Source: Phycisphaerae bacterium
Lineage (GTDB): Bacteria; Planctomycetota; Phycisphaerae; UBA1845; UTPLA1
Direction of reading: 5' to 3'
Length of the DNA stretch: 15,818 nucleotides
Assembly: GCA_016935885.1 (NCBI GenBank)
Contig: JAFGQA010000203.1
Span: 1-15,818, forward strand
The notes under the pieces are model-generated. The model was not told where the DNA came from, did not search any database, and worked only from the letters and a program-made list of their open reading frames with translations. Of the stretch, positions 7,801 through 14,913 are shown in pieces; positions within the stretch are counted from its first letter, which is position 1; each line of letters opens with the position of its first letter. The translations under genes were made by a program, and so were the position numbers.

Positions 7801-8214
7801 CCACGGTACATCGGTGACCAGGATGTGTTTGTGCTCCAGGATCGCGTCATCGCGCACATCTTGCAGACGGAGCGCGAGGTGGAAGCCAAGGCGGCTGCCC
7901 CCAAGACCATCGATCCGATGCAGCAGGCTGTCACCGAGGAACTCAAGAATGCAATCCGACGCGGCGAAGTCGCTCGCGAGAAGGCCAAGGACGGCATCCG
8001 GTTCCTGGGTCAACCAATGGGCCGCTTCGCAGTGAAGAAGCTCAAGACTGCTTGGGCCGCCTGGCGCGATGAACGCAAGGACGAAGATCTGCTGGCCTCC
8101 GTAACAACGCTCGCCCGAGATTTCGCCAAAGACCCATCGCGAGAGGATGCTGGCGAAGCTGCACTGACCCGTGACGATCTGGAGCTGATCTGCTTTGAAT
8201 ACGTCTCATCCTGA
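4804..8214 (+). CDS. PLD-domain SNF2-family helicase (defence-type)
   Basis: A 1136-residue cytosolic ATPase expected to move along or remodel nucleic acid. The N-terminal third is a phospholipase-D-like nuclease/binding domain: FLHAKAYLF with His123 and Lys125, then GSGN (151-154) and TNREL. The Asp of the standard HxK(x)4D is His130. The SNF2/HepA-like motor has a Q motif (EFQ, 295-297), Walker A SVGLGKT (319-325), DESH (393-396), LLSATPMNN (430-438) and motif VI QRNGRIDR (827-834). The last 300 residues are a helical tail of unknown role. The frame is open back to 4636, but that part overlaps the HEPN gene. ATG 4804 gives MHLPFVIDNDEHLLADVLNRLL, the N-terminus I expect for this family. Its ribosome site is weak. 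Such helicases usually accompany a large methylase; here only the methylase's remnant lies upstream. The frame is intact. Relatives include BREX, DISARM and helicase-methylase systems, but none fits fully. Confidence 0.9.
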   Translation: MHLPFVIDNDEHLLADVLNRLLDETRDKPLDIATAYFTVSAYGIVKDRLHKVGAFRLLLGSEPTMAGDVGLRPDERKVLLARLRGDLEATAFTPEMLKTVEDLIAFLRADKVEVRLYDQGFLHAKAYLFHQDAVGPHNRNDRLLPYAAIVGSGNFTGPGLTTNRELNIVHRVFTADDAPTDHEAAERVRYLHPAGAEQETMLDPTGIEVPSSARRMIKSEVGARAITDLTRWFERQWSESVDFKEDLIELLDASKFGTKEYTPYQVYIKALYEYFLDELGEDAVDPGRSAVDLAEFQDDAVKKARRILTRYDGVLIADSVGLGKTWIGKKLLEDFAYHRRQKALVVCSASLREMWGRELRSATIAAEVVGMETMGRENFDPRRYGDADVILIDESHNFRNDKANRYLALEQVIQHNRGRGRDGGRKKVILLSATPMNNDLYDIANQVRLFTQAEPDYFRDAGIGDLDAYFRRARREVRQSNATAGTVLFNLLEEIIVRNTRPFIKAAYPNATIKGQPIRFPDRRLRTVKYSLGATYAGLYGEIVAAIESLSLAPYSLETYRKPETILDEQAHEWQQGREQGFVGIFRTRFLKRLESSVEAFRVSLHRALTFESTYLDYLLDGKVVASKDFQKAMRFLERDTEDDPSPGSVADALDDVEEARAYIESLPRVDLNQYDLRKLRHDVEADVALLEKLYEKSGPLIEQDAKLEALKRVLASNLVNQKVLIFSSFKDTARYVHRALTRTGNDKWRSSIGDPTIRRIDSGNHPDERGHILGRFAPVANEATIEPDEAIDVLVSTDVLSEGQNLQDCGVIINYDLTWNPIRLVQRNGRIDRIGSPHDEIAIYNMFPEDELERLLRLVERLTQRISQIDDLGFLDASVLGEVVHPRTFNTLRRIRDEDGSVLDEEEERAELAGPETLLKQLKEVLNREGSEMIVDLPHGIHSGLRRERAYGMFFYFQAPRADGTGKRHFWRYIDAKSHEIADNRFQIAQLIACQPDEPRYIGDQDVFVLQDRVIAHILQTEREVEAKAAAPKTIDPMQQAVTEELKNAIRRGEVAREKAKDGIRFLGQPMGRFAVKKLKTAWAAWRDERKDEDLLASVTTLARDFAKDPSREDAGEAALTRDDLELICFEYVSS

Positions 8215-8290
8215 TACGTCGGACAACTTGCCGTAGTCACCACGGTCTCCGCAGAGCTCCGCTGCATTGCGATGGAGATGTGCCGTCAAC

Positions 8291-8295
8291 GGAGG
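8291..8295 (+). promoter_or_regulatory. Ribosome binding site of the MerR-like gene
   Basis: GGAGG six bases before ATG 8302. It supports this start over the in-frame ATG at 8272, which lacks such a site. Confidence 0.6.
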
Positions 8296-8301
8296 CGACA
8301 A

Positions 8302-8766
8302 ATGCCCTCATGGACACGTGACGAACTGCGACCGAGACACAGCTCGTATCTCCACAAGCGCACTCTATTTCCAGTTACGTTGGAGAAGTTCGAGGTGGAG
8401 ACACAGGTCAGCGCCGACGAGATGCGCCGATGGCATCAAGCAGGCTGGCTATCATTTGATCCCACGGATCTGACTCAGATCGACTGGGGAGAGGACGCAG
8501 AGGTTCGGTTCATTCGAGCGCTTGCTCGCTCTGGCCTGGGTGACAAATGGATCAACGATCTGCTTGCCACGCTGGAGAAGCCATATTGCTACGATCCCGC
8601 CACAACCTTCTACTCCTTTACAAACCGCATTTGGATCACGCTGCCCGTCAAGCCCGAGTTTTCATTCGACGAGGAGATCGCGGCCTTAGCCGAAAGTGAA
8701 GACTGGGAATCGCTTCAGGAGATCCGTGACAGAATCGATGAACTTCTCCCAGACGACTCCGAATAG
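8302..8766 (+). CDS. MerR-like helix-turn-helix protein
   Basis: A 154-residue protein. Residues about 30-92 resemble the winged-helix DNA-binding domain of MerR regulators. A first helix with SADEMRRWHQAGWL (37-50) matches the typical LRRWxxxGLL pattern. A second helical part, EVRFIRALARSGLGDKWINDLL (67-88), matches the xxFIRxLRxLGLSLxEI pattern. The C-terminal part (118-154) is acidic and helical. No Cys pair for metal sensing and no known ligand domain are seen. It follows the helicase by 87 bp on the same strand with no terminator visible between, so it may be the last gene of that operon and regulate it or help load a complex. The start at ATG 8302 is chosen for GGAGG six bases upstream. 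A plain hypothetical protein is the alternative, since the MerR resemblance is by eye. Confidence 0.72.
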   Translation: MPSWTRDELRPRHSSYLHKRTLFPVTLEKFEVETQVSADEMRRWHQAGWLSFDPTDLTQIDWGEDAEVRFIRALARSGLGDKWINDLLATLEKPYCYDPATTFYSFTNRIWITLPVKPEFSFDEEIAALAESEDWESLQEIRDRIDELLPDDSE

Positions 8767-8774
8767 CCGTATTG

Positions 8775-8798
8775 CCCGAAGGAACCTCTTCCTACGGG
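8775..8798 (+). terminator. Hairpin just after the MerR-like gene
   Basis: Two 10-base arms (CCCGAAGGAA and TTCCTACGGG) pair with one A-A mismatch around a CCTC loop, eight bases after the stop codon. Position and stability fit a transcript end for the helicase operon, but no T-run follows, so a Rho-independent mechanism is doubtful. Confidence 0.4.
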
Positions 8799-9012
8799 AT
8801 CCCCGACCCCAGTAGTCCCTACGAGTCTGCCCGCCCCACCTGGGTGGCCCTTGCTGAGACGTGCAACCTTTGTCGATCTTCGGATCAACGAGGCTCTGCG
8901 CGATGATCGAGAGCAGATGTGCAGCTCACGCAGCACGCAATCTACGGGGACACCGTTGGCGGCGTTTGGGTCACTTCAGGTGCGCATGACGCACAGCTCA
9001 CGCATCTGGGCG

Positions 9013-9321
9013 TCATCGCGTGACCAAGCTCCCACACGCCGGACAGTACCTGCCTCCAGGCCTGAGCCGTTCGTCGCAAACCGGGCACTGCTGAGACGAG
9101 AAGCGGGCTTCCTGGCGCTCTCGGCGTTGAGCTGGCAGCAGGATCAACAGTGCAGCGATGACCACGATGGCGGTGCCGGTCACGTATTCCGCTCGGAGGG
9201 ACTTCGCGAGACGGATCACGCCTGCGCTGTTCAACCACGTCGCGATCACGAGCGCGTTGGCGAGGAGGAGAACGGCTGCAATCACGCCAACGACGACGAG
9301 TTTCCTGGTCCTGAGGACCAT
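9013..9321 (-). CDS. Small membrane protein with C-terminal zinc ribbon
   Basis: A 102-residue protein. Hydrophobic segments at about 8-29 and 47-63 should form two transmembrane helices. Between them is a short polar loop (NSAGVIRLAKSLRAEY). The C-terminus after the second helix carries two CPxC knuckles: C79-P-V-C82 and C93-P-A-C96. This is a zinc-ribbon of the zinc-finger-ribbon kind often found at an end of bacterial membrane proteins. Function is unknown; metal binding is inferred from the four cysteines. ATG 9321 is preceded by AGGAGGTG, a near-perfect anti-16S match, which makes the start secure. It lies 142 bp beyond the NADAR lipoprotein gene on the same strand, and could be transcribed with it or alone. 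Confidence 0.75.
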   Translation of the reverse strand: MVLRTRKLVVVGVIAAVLLLANALVIATWLNSAGVIRLAKSLRAEYVTGTAIVVIAALLILLPAQRRERQEARFSSQQCPVCDERLRPGGRYCPACGSLVTR

Positions 9322-9463
9322 AGTTGCACCTCCTGCACCAAGTGTAGCACATGATCAGCGAGCGCGCAAATCGATGGCGCAAGAAAACTGGGAGGGTCGT
9401 CCTAAGTGGCGCGCTGGCGCGCAGTTAGCGCGACGAGAATCTCGAAAGATTTCATGGAGAAGT

Positions 9464-10195
9464 CTATTGTGAACGCGATGTCCCGCCCTGACCTTCCTTG
9501 GTCGGCGCGCGCAGCTCTGCCCGAATCATCATCAGGATTTCGCAGTACCTCCATGCAGGTGGCGCATCGGCGGCCTGAAGGTGGTCCGGCCGCAGGATCA
9601 AATCGCCGGTTGCCATCAATACTTCCCGCACCTTGGGATTCTGATCGACTTTGGCCCGTGTGGCTTCGACGATGAGTCTGTAATGCTCGCCTTTCTCCGG
9701 CGTCCAATACTTCATCTGCCGACCCTCGAAAGTGATCCAGTCTATCCCCATCGCGTTCATGTTCTTCGAGGCCAGTTCGCCGGCAGCCTTGGCATCCGCT
9801 CCGACCATCTGAGAGACTTCCTCGCGCGTGTATTTCCAGGTTATCCCAGGAAGAGTCGCCCGTGGGTCCGTGGAAGTTTCGGGGTACTTGATCATTTGCC
9901 AGAAACCTTCAAGGCTTGTGTAGCGTTGGCCGTGGAAGAGAAACGGCGTGGCAGCAAAGTTGGAGAGGAGGCCGAGCTCGTTGCGTTTCGAGACAATGAC
10001 CTCTCCTGGACCAGCCGCCTGTGGAAGCACCTCCCACCACGCTGCTCCTTCTTCAGGAACGGACTCCCACCAGTGCGACGGATAGGGGCATGATTGGGTG
10101 TGGTGATCTGAGTCCGTCGAGTGAGTGGCGGGCCCTTTACAGCCGGCAATCCAGAGAGCTGCGGCCAGGGCGCAAACTCGCTTTGTGCTATTCAT
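9464..10195 (-). CDS. Lipoprotein with a NADAR domain (YbiA-like)
   Basis: A 243-residue protein. Residues 1-19 are a lipoprotein signal: basic MNSTKR, hydrophobic core, lipobox IAGC with Cys19 as the lipidation site. After a spacer rich in Trp, His and Pro (20-65), residues about 66-228 match the NADAR/DUF1768 pattern. SKRNELGLLSNFAATPF (69-85) has the conserved SNF, and SLEGFWQMIKYP (94-105) has the Glu and the Trp/Gln positions. NADAR proteins of known activity hydrolyse N-glycosidic bonds to ADP-ribose, for example removing ADP-ribose from guanine, or act in riboflavin-derived nucleotide breakdown. Those are cytosolic. Here the signal predicts an exported, membrane-anchored form, so the substrate is unclear. 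A longer-than-usual helical insert is seen between about 105 and 155. The start at ATG 10195 has GGGGAG eight bases upstream. The gene lies 140 bp downstream of gamma-glutamyltransferase on the same strand. Confidence 0.82.
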   Translation of the reverse strand: MNSTKRVCALAAALWIAGCKGPATHSTDSDHHTQSCPYPSHWWESVPEEGAAWWEVLPQAAGPGEVIVSKRNELGLLSNFAATPFLFHGQRYTSLEGFWQMIKYPETSTDPRATLPGITWKYTREEVSQMVGADAKAAGELASKNMNAMGIDWITFEGRQMKYWTPEKGEHYRLIVEATRAKVDQNPKVREVLMATGDLILRPDHLQAADAPPAWRYCEILMMIRAELRAPTKEGQGGTSRSQ

Positions 10196-10335
10196 CGTGC
10201 GTTTCTCCCCGATGCTCGGGCCATTCTACCCTCGCTCGTTTTCGTAGCCATCGGCCGCGAAGGAGGCACGGTGGGATGACGTGGTGCTTCGCCAGGGGGG
10301 AGAACTGGGTGACCGGCGTCTCCGAAAGGGGCAGC

Positions 10336-12081
10336 TCAGTACCACGCTGCTCCGCCGTGGATGCGCTTGTCTGCCACGCCGTAGTATATCCCTTCGCGGA
10401 CGAAGATCGTGTGCGCATCCCCCTGCACGTAGGAGGATCCGTCGGAATCCTGTCGGCTGATCGTGTGGCCCATGGCACGCAATGTCTCGATCGTACCTGG
10501 CGAAACAGGCTCAGCAGATGCTTCTAGCTTCACTTCATCGGGAAACCACTGATGATGCAACCGCGGTGCATCCACGGTTGCCCGAGGGTCCAGATCGAAC
10601 TCCAACACGTTCAGCACGACGCACAGCACGGTGTTGATGATCGTCCGTCCACCGGGGCTTCCCGTGATGAGTACGACCTTCCCATCACGAGCAACGATGG
10701 TAGGCGTCTGAGAGCTCAGCATCCGCTTCCCAGGTGCAATCAGGTTCGGTTTCGTGCCGATGCGCCCCTCCTCGTCCGTCACGCCGGGACGCCTGTTGAA
10801 GTCGCCCATCTCGTTGTTGAGCAGGAAGCCGGCGCCGCGGACGACGATCTTGGAACCATAGCTCTGCTCCAATGTGTAGGTGTTGGCGACCGCCATGCCG
10901 TTCTTGTCAATGACCGAAAAGTGCGTCGTTGAATCTCCCTCCGCCAGAAGAGGAATCGGCCCGGCGAGATCTTCGCTGGGCGTCGCCCGAGTGGAGTCAA
11001 TTGTCCTGGCGAGTTCACGGGCATACGACTTCGTCGTCAGGTGGCGTGGAACCTCGACAAAGTCCGGATCGCCGAGATACGCGGCACGGTCGCGGTAGGC
11101 CCGGCGCATGCACTCGATGAGGAGGTGTAGAGTCGCGGCAGACCAGCGATCCTGCCGCCGCAACTCGTAGGGTTCGAGCATGTTGAGCATTTGGATCAGG
11201 GCGATGCCGCCCGAACTGGGCGGAGGCGGGACGAAGACATCATGGCCGCGATAGGTGCCACGGACTGGCTGACGTAGCTTCGCACGGTAGGCGGCAAGGT
11301 CAGCTTGGGCGATCAAGCCACCATCAGCCTTCATCTCTGTCGCGATCTGATCCGCGATGGCGCCACCGTAGAAGGTGTCCGGGCCCGTTTGGGCGATGCA
11401 GCGAAGTGTTCGAGCCAAATCCTTCTGAATCAGCCTGTCTCCAGCCGCCCATCGCTTATGGCCCTCGGGTGGGGAGTACACTCTCTGCAGTTCCGCCATC
11501 TGCGGGTACCGCTCCAAGACGTCGTTGAGTGACTCCGCCAACGCCGCGCTGATGAGAAAGCCACCTTCAGCCAATTCGATGGCAGGACGCACGAGTTCCT
11601 TCCACGCGAACGAGCCGTACTTGCTACGCGCCAACTCGAGTCCGCGGATCGTCCCCGGAACGCCGACCATCTTGGCATCCGTGCGGCTCGTGCCGCTTGC
11701 GAACATGTCCTCGGTTGCCCCGGCAGGGGCTGTCTCCCGGTAGTCGATGCAAACCGGCTTCCGGCCGTCGCCTGGATAGATGAGCATGAAGCCCCCGCCT
11801 CCGATGTTGCCGGCTGGCGGGTACGTCACGGCGAGCGCGAAGGCGACCGCCACTGCGGCATCCACAGCGTTGCCGCCCCCCTTCAAGACATCGACGCCGA
11901 CACGGCTCGCATGGTCACAGACCGAAACCACCACGTCATTCCGTGCTTGGACGACAACAGCGGGGGCGTCGGATTGCGCGCATGCCAAGCCGGAGACGCA
12001 GACAGCCAGGCAAGCAACGGCCGTAAGCAGAACGTGGTGTTTCGTGAATCGGTTTGGACGCTGCGGAACCCCAAGAACCAT
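10336..12081 (-). CDS. ggt: Gamma-glutamyltransferase (glutathione hydrolase)
   Basis: A 581-residue Ntn-hydrolase precursor that cleaves the gamma-glutamyl bond of glutathione and transfers the glutamyl group to water or an acceptor. Residues 1-36 are a signal peptide (basic RPNRFTKHH, hydrophobic core, ACA-Q cleavage), so it acts outside the cytoplasmic membrane. The proenzyme should cleave itself before Thr386 (STTHFSV) to make large and small subunits; Thr386 then becomes the nucleophile. Other visible positions are Arg115 (DYRET, substrate carboxylate), Asp427 (NNEMGDF), SSQTP at 456-460 and the oxyanion GSPGG at 474-478. Family length is normal. The frame is open back to 12216, but ATG 12081 directly precedes the signal peptide and has GGAGGG about eight bases upstream. 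It is divergent from the glycosidase gene across a 359-bp gap. Identification is firm; a cephalosporin acylase is unlikely given the TTHFS and GSPGG motifs. Confidence 0.95.
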   Translation of the reverse strand: MVLGVPQRPNRFTKHHVLLTAVACLAVCVSGLACAQSDAPAVVVQARNDVVVSVCDHASRVGVDVLKGGGNAVDAAVAVAFALAVTYPPAGNIGGGGFMLIYPGDGRKPVCIDYRETAPAGATEDMFASGTSRTDAKMVGVPGTIRGLELARSKYGSFAWKELVRPAIELAEGGFLISAALAESLNDVLERYPQMAELQRVYSPPEGHKRWAAGDRLIQKDLARTLRCIAQTGPDTFYGGAIADQIATEMKADGGLIAQADLAAYRAKLRQPVRGTYRGHDVFVPPPPSSGGIALIQMLNMLEPYELRRQDRWSAATLHLLIECMRRAYRDRAAYLGDPDFVEVPRHLTTKSYARELARTIDSTRATPSEDLAGPIPLLAEGDSTTHFSVIDKNGMAVANTYTLEQSYGSKIVVRGAGFLLNNEMGDFNRRPGVTDEEGRIGTKPNLIAPGKRMLSSQTPTIVARDGKVVLITGSPGGRTIINTVLCVVLNVLEFDLDPRATVDAPRLHHQWFPDEVKLEASAEPVSPGTIETLRAMGHTISRQDSDGSSYVQGDAHTIFVREGIYYGVADKRIHGGAAWY

Positions 12082-12223
12082 TGAACAACCCTCCGAGAAC
12101 CAGTGAGGATCTGGATGACGTACGGCAAAGGCGCAGTGTAACGTCGCCGGGGGACTTAAAGAACAACGTGAAGCGGCCAGACTACGGCGATGCGATGGCA
12201 CATCCCGCCGACACAAAGGCCAT

Positions 12224-12272
12224 AGCTCGCGCTACCTCATGGAGGAATCGCGGCCAGAAAAGCGGCCGCGAT
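12224..12272. repeat. 49-bp hairpin repeat, copy 1
   Basis: This matches copy 2 (14841-14889) at 45 of 49 positions in the same orientation. It begins AGCTC, continues CGCTACCTCATGG and ends in a perfect stem: ATCGCGGCC (12247-12255), loop AGAAAAGC, GGCCGCGAT (12264-12272). It lies upstream of both divergent genes, so a terminator role is unlikely at this copy. A dispersed REP-like element is the better description. Confidence 0.8.
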
Positions 12273-12426
12273 AGGAGCGGCTGACTTCGCCAGAGCTTCT
12301 TCTCGACGCAATCGAGCAAGGGCGGCGCGTCGGCGGTAAAATGTCAGGGGCGTCGGAAGTTCACCCCGTGAAGGGAGTCTTGTGCCGTGATTCCGTTGTA
12401 CCGATAAGCACCGGAACGGCATGCCC

Positions 12427-12431
12427 GGAGG
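12427..12431 (+). promoter_or_regulatory. Ribosome binding site of the glycosidase
   Basis: GGAGG nine bases before ATG 12441, which supports that start. Confidence 0.55.
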
Positions 12432-12440
12432 CACGAACGA

Positions 12441-14738
12441 ATGAATCGCAGTTTGTACAGGTTCGATTTGTTTCTGGTGATTGCGCTAGGCGTTCTCCCC
12501 GCCAAGCCAGTGGTCGCCGAGTTGTCATGCCGTCTGTCGGCAAAATCGGTCGACGCCTATTCGCGAATCGAAATCCGGTTTGACCACACATTCAAGGTCG
12601 ATAACCCTGATGACCCGCGGGATATTTCCGTCTATGGCATCTTCGTCTCGCCTAAGGGTCGTGAGTGGCGCATGCCGGGCTTTCTCTACCAGGATTTTCG
12701 ACGTGACGGGAAGGAACTGCACGCCCACGGGAAGCCGGAGTGGCGTGTGCGGTTCACCCCGCCAGAGCCCGGCATATGGAAGGCCAGCGTTGTCGTCAAG
12801 GAAGGCCGAAGAACACATCGAGGTTCAGCAGGGGCATTCAAGGTCAGGGAGTCTGCAGCGCAAGGCTTTCTTCGCATCAGCCGACGGAATCCTCGTGCCA
12901 TGGAGTTCGAAAACGGTGATCCATTCATCGGGATCGGCAGCAATCTCGTGCCTAAGACTTGGCTGGATAGAGCGCCGCAGCCCTGGTCCCGCATGGACAT
13001 GGTAATCCGACACATGAGGCGTACGGCCAAAGCCGGCGGCACGCTGGGGCGGTTACCGATCGACTCGTTCAAGATGCCCATCGAGTCATCTGCGAACACC
13101 AAGGCCGGCTATGAGGGCGCTGGGCGGTATCACCGGCAGACATGCTGGGAGATCGACCAGATCGTAAACGAGGCGGAGCGGCTCGGTTTCACCTTTATCC
13201 TGTGCAACTCTTGCGGCAACACACAACTCTGCGACCAGATACCGGTGGACTGGTTGCAGTATCGCTACTTGCTCAAGGAGCATGGGGGGCCGCTCGACGA
13301 CATGGACCAGTTCTTTCGGCATCCGGAGGTGAAACGGCTGTTCAAGCAGAAGGCACGATACTGCGTGGCCCGCTGGGGCGCCAGTCCGGCTGTCGGCATG
13401 TGGGAGTTCCTCAACGAAGTACCGTTGACTGCCGAACTGTCCAGCAAGACGACACCGTTCTGTATTCGGTACGCGCGCTACTGGCATGAAAAGGACCCTT
13501 ATGAGCGGCCTGTGAGTGTGTGTCCCGGACAGATCAGTCACAAGCCGTACTTCAAGAAGTTCTTTGGCTCCAAGTGGATCGATCTGGTTCAGTATCATGA
13601 ATACTGGGCGGACGACGTTGATAGAGCGATCAGTTGTTCGAACAAGGACATACGGCAGTGGTCGCAGAAACCGATTCTCGTCAGCGAGTTCGGGTCAGCA
13701 TGGAATCTGTGCCAGCAACTGGGTGGTCTTTTCAGTGATCCCGAACTGGACCCCAAAGGCGTTCATCTTCACAATGGGATCTGGTCCGCGGGAATGACGG
13801 GTTCTGTGGGCGCTCTTCCCTGGTTTGTCTTCCCATATATCGAGAAGCTCGACCTGTTCGACGTTTACACGGGCTTCAGTCGCTTCGCACGCGACTGGCG
13901 AATCAATGAGGGACCTTGGAAGACCGTTGACGTGGAGACAGACAACTCCGGTTTCGGCGACCAGCGCTGGGGCACACTGCAATTGCCAATCCGTCTTGGC
14001 TGGCAGCGGAGTGAAGCTGACACCATCACCGTACATCGCGACGGCAGACACAAGGGCGCACCGCTCGTCAACGTGTGGTTATACGGTCCAAAGCCCCACC
14101 GCGAATTGCGACGACCACCGACGTTCAAGGTTGATTACCCCGTCGCCGGGCAATTCGTCGCACACGTTTGGAGGGTGGAGGGGAAGAGCGGTCATCCGGC
14201 ACCACTGGTCATCAAGCTAAACGGACGCGAGGCGTTGCGCCGGGAATTCACACTTGGGAAGGGCCAAGGCAAGAAGGCGGAGTATAATGATCGATACGGC
14301 ACTTGGAGCGTCGAATACGGTGAGCGTATTACGATCGACGTCCCGGCGGGCCGACATCGCATTGGCGTCGAGTATCAGGGGGACGGACAACTGCGGCTGG
14401 ACAGCTATGAGCTCCGGCACTACGTGGACGCAGGATATGTAGTGCGCGCTATGGCGCTGGATGGCGAGATTCGCCTCTGGATCAGGAATGGCCGAAACAC
14501 GTATGCCAATCACTTCCGAGGAGAAGGACCGACACTCTCTCCACTTACAACGTTGCGGATTCCGGTCACCCGGCAAGGAGCCTATGAGGTTCAGTGGTGG
14601 GATACAGTCAAGGGGCACCCGACGCGTCGCGAAACAGCATCCAGTCGCAAAGGACATCTCGAAGTAGCCTACCCTGGTACGCTGACGGATGAAGCGTGCG
14701 TGATCCGTCACGTTGAGTCGCGCAGGCGCGAGCGATGA
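12441..14738 (+). CDS. Secreted glycoside hydrolase with DUF5060 domain (GH-A clan, GH5-like)
   Basis: A 765-residue secreted enzyme expected to hydrolyse beta-linked polysaccharide. Residues 1-26 are a signal peptide, with cleavage near VVA-E. Residues about 30-135 form an Ig-like DUF5060 domain (FTPPEPGIWKASVVVKEG). A (beta/alpha)8 barrel at about 145-480 follows. The acid/base is probably Glu326 in WEFLNEV and the nucleophile Glu416 in ILVSEFGSAW. Their spacing of 90 residues and the NE/SEFG contexts fit clan GH-A. Residues about 560-690 form a beta-rich module that may bind carbohydrate (KVDYPVAGQFVAHVWRV, LRLDSYEL). The C-terminus has a beta-sandwich pattern as in many glycosidases. The start at ATG 12441 has GGAGG nine bases upstream. 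It stands alone and is bracketed by the 49-bp hairpin repeats. Substrate (cellulose, mannan, other) cannot be read from the sequence. Confidence 0.88.
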   Translation: MNRSLYRFDLFLVIALGVLPAKPVVAELSCRLSAKSVDAYSRIEIRFDHTFKVDNPDDPRDISVYGIFVSPKGREWRMPGFLYQDFRRDGKELHAHGKPEWRVRFTPPEPGIWKASVVVKEGRRTHRGSAGAFKVRESAAQGFLRISRRNPRAMEFENGDPFIGIGSNLVPKTWLDRAPQPWSRMDMVIRHMRRTAKAGGTLGRLPIDSFKMPIESSANTKAGYEGAGRYHRQTCWEIDQIVNEAERLGFTFILCNSCGNTQLCDQIPVDWLQYRYLLKEHGGPLDDMDQFFRHPEVKRLFKQKARYCVARWGASPAVGMWEFLNEVPLTAELSSKTTPFCIRYARYWHEKDPYERPVSVCPGQISHKPYFKKFFGSKWIDLVQYHEYWADDVDRAISCSNKDIRQWSQKPILVSEFGSAWNLCQQLGGLFSDPELDPKGVHLHNGIWSAGMTGSVGALPWFVFPYIEKLDLFDVYTGFSRFARDWRINEGPWKTVDVETDNSGFGDQRWGTLQLPIRLGWQRSEADTITVHRDGRHKGAPLVNVWLYGPKPHRELRRPPTFKVDYPVAGQFVAHVWRVEGKSGHPAPLVIKLNGREALRREFTLGKGQGKKAEYNDRYGTWSVEYGERITIDVPAGRHRIGVEYQGDGQLRLDSYELRHYVDAGYVVRAMALDGEIRLWIRNGRNTYANHFRGEGPTLSPLTTLRIPVTRQGAYEVQWWDTVKGHPTRRETASSRKGHLEVAYPGTLTDEACVIRHVESRRRER

Positions 14739-14840
14739 TCGTGCGGCTCTGCGGAATGTCACGATGCCAGAATGGCCCCACTATGCTCCAGGAAGGCTGC
14801 GCCACTGGACTCACTATGTGCCCAAGAGCAAGCGGTGCAG

Positions 14841-14889
14841 AGCTCCCGCTACCTCATGGTAAAATCGCGGCCAGAAAAGCGGCCGCGAT
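14841..14889. repeat. 49-bp hairpin repeat, copy 2
   Basis: Same orientation and 45/49 identical to copy 1. The stem arms are 14864-14872 and 14881-14889 around AGAAAAGC. It lies between the converging glycosidase and DUF6573 genes, 102 bp after the former's stop and 24 bp from the latter's. Read on the minus strand the stem is followed by TTTAC, so it may end the DUF6573 transcript. Confidence 0.8.
14864..14889 (-). terminator. Hairpin with short T-run, candidate terminator of the DUF6573 gene
   Basis: On the minus strand the perfect 9-bp GC-rich stem with an 8-base loop is followed by a short T-run (the last stem base T plus TTT). It begins 24 bp beyond the DUF6573 stop. The T-run is short, so termination is plausible but not certain. 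Confidence 0.4.
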
Positions 14890-14913
14890 CAAAAGAAGGG
14901 AAGAAAGGGGCGT

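Larger units (their letters stand above)
12082..12440. promoter_or_regulatory. Divergent intergenic region between ggt and the glycosidase
   Basis: About 360 bp between two oppositely transcribed genes, so it must hold both promoters. It contains repeat copy 1 with its hairpin. TAAAAT at about 12338 is a possible -10, but no good -35 is seen. No convincing gene was found here; the short plus-strand frame from 12341 overlaps the glycosidase start and looks random. Confidence 0.4.

Noticed and set aside
3043..8214. Calling the locus DISARM or BREX
   Set aside because: None of the partner genes (drmA/B, pglZ, brxC) is present and the helicase's fused PLD domain does not match their standard helicases.
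8851..9354. 167-residue plus-strand frame
   Set aside because: It overlaps the zinc-ribbon gene antisense, has no ribosome site and a low-complexity composition.
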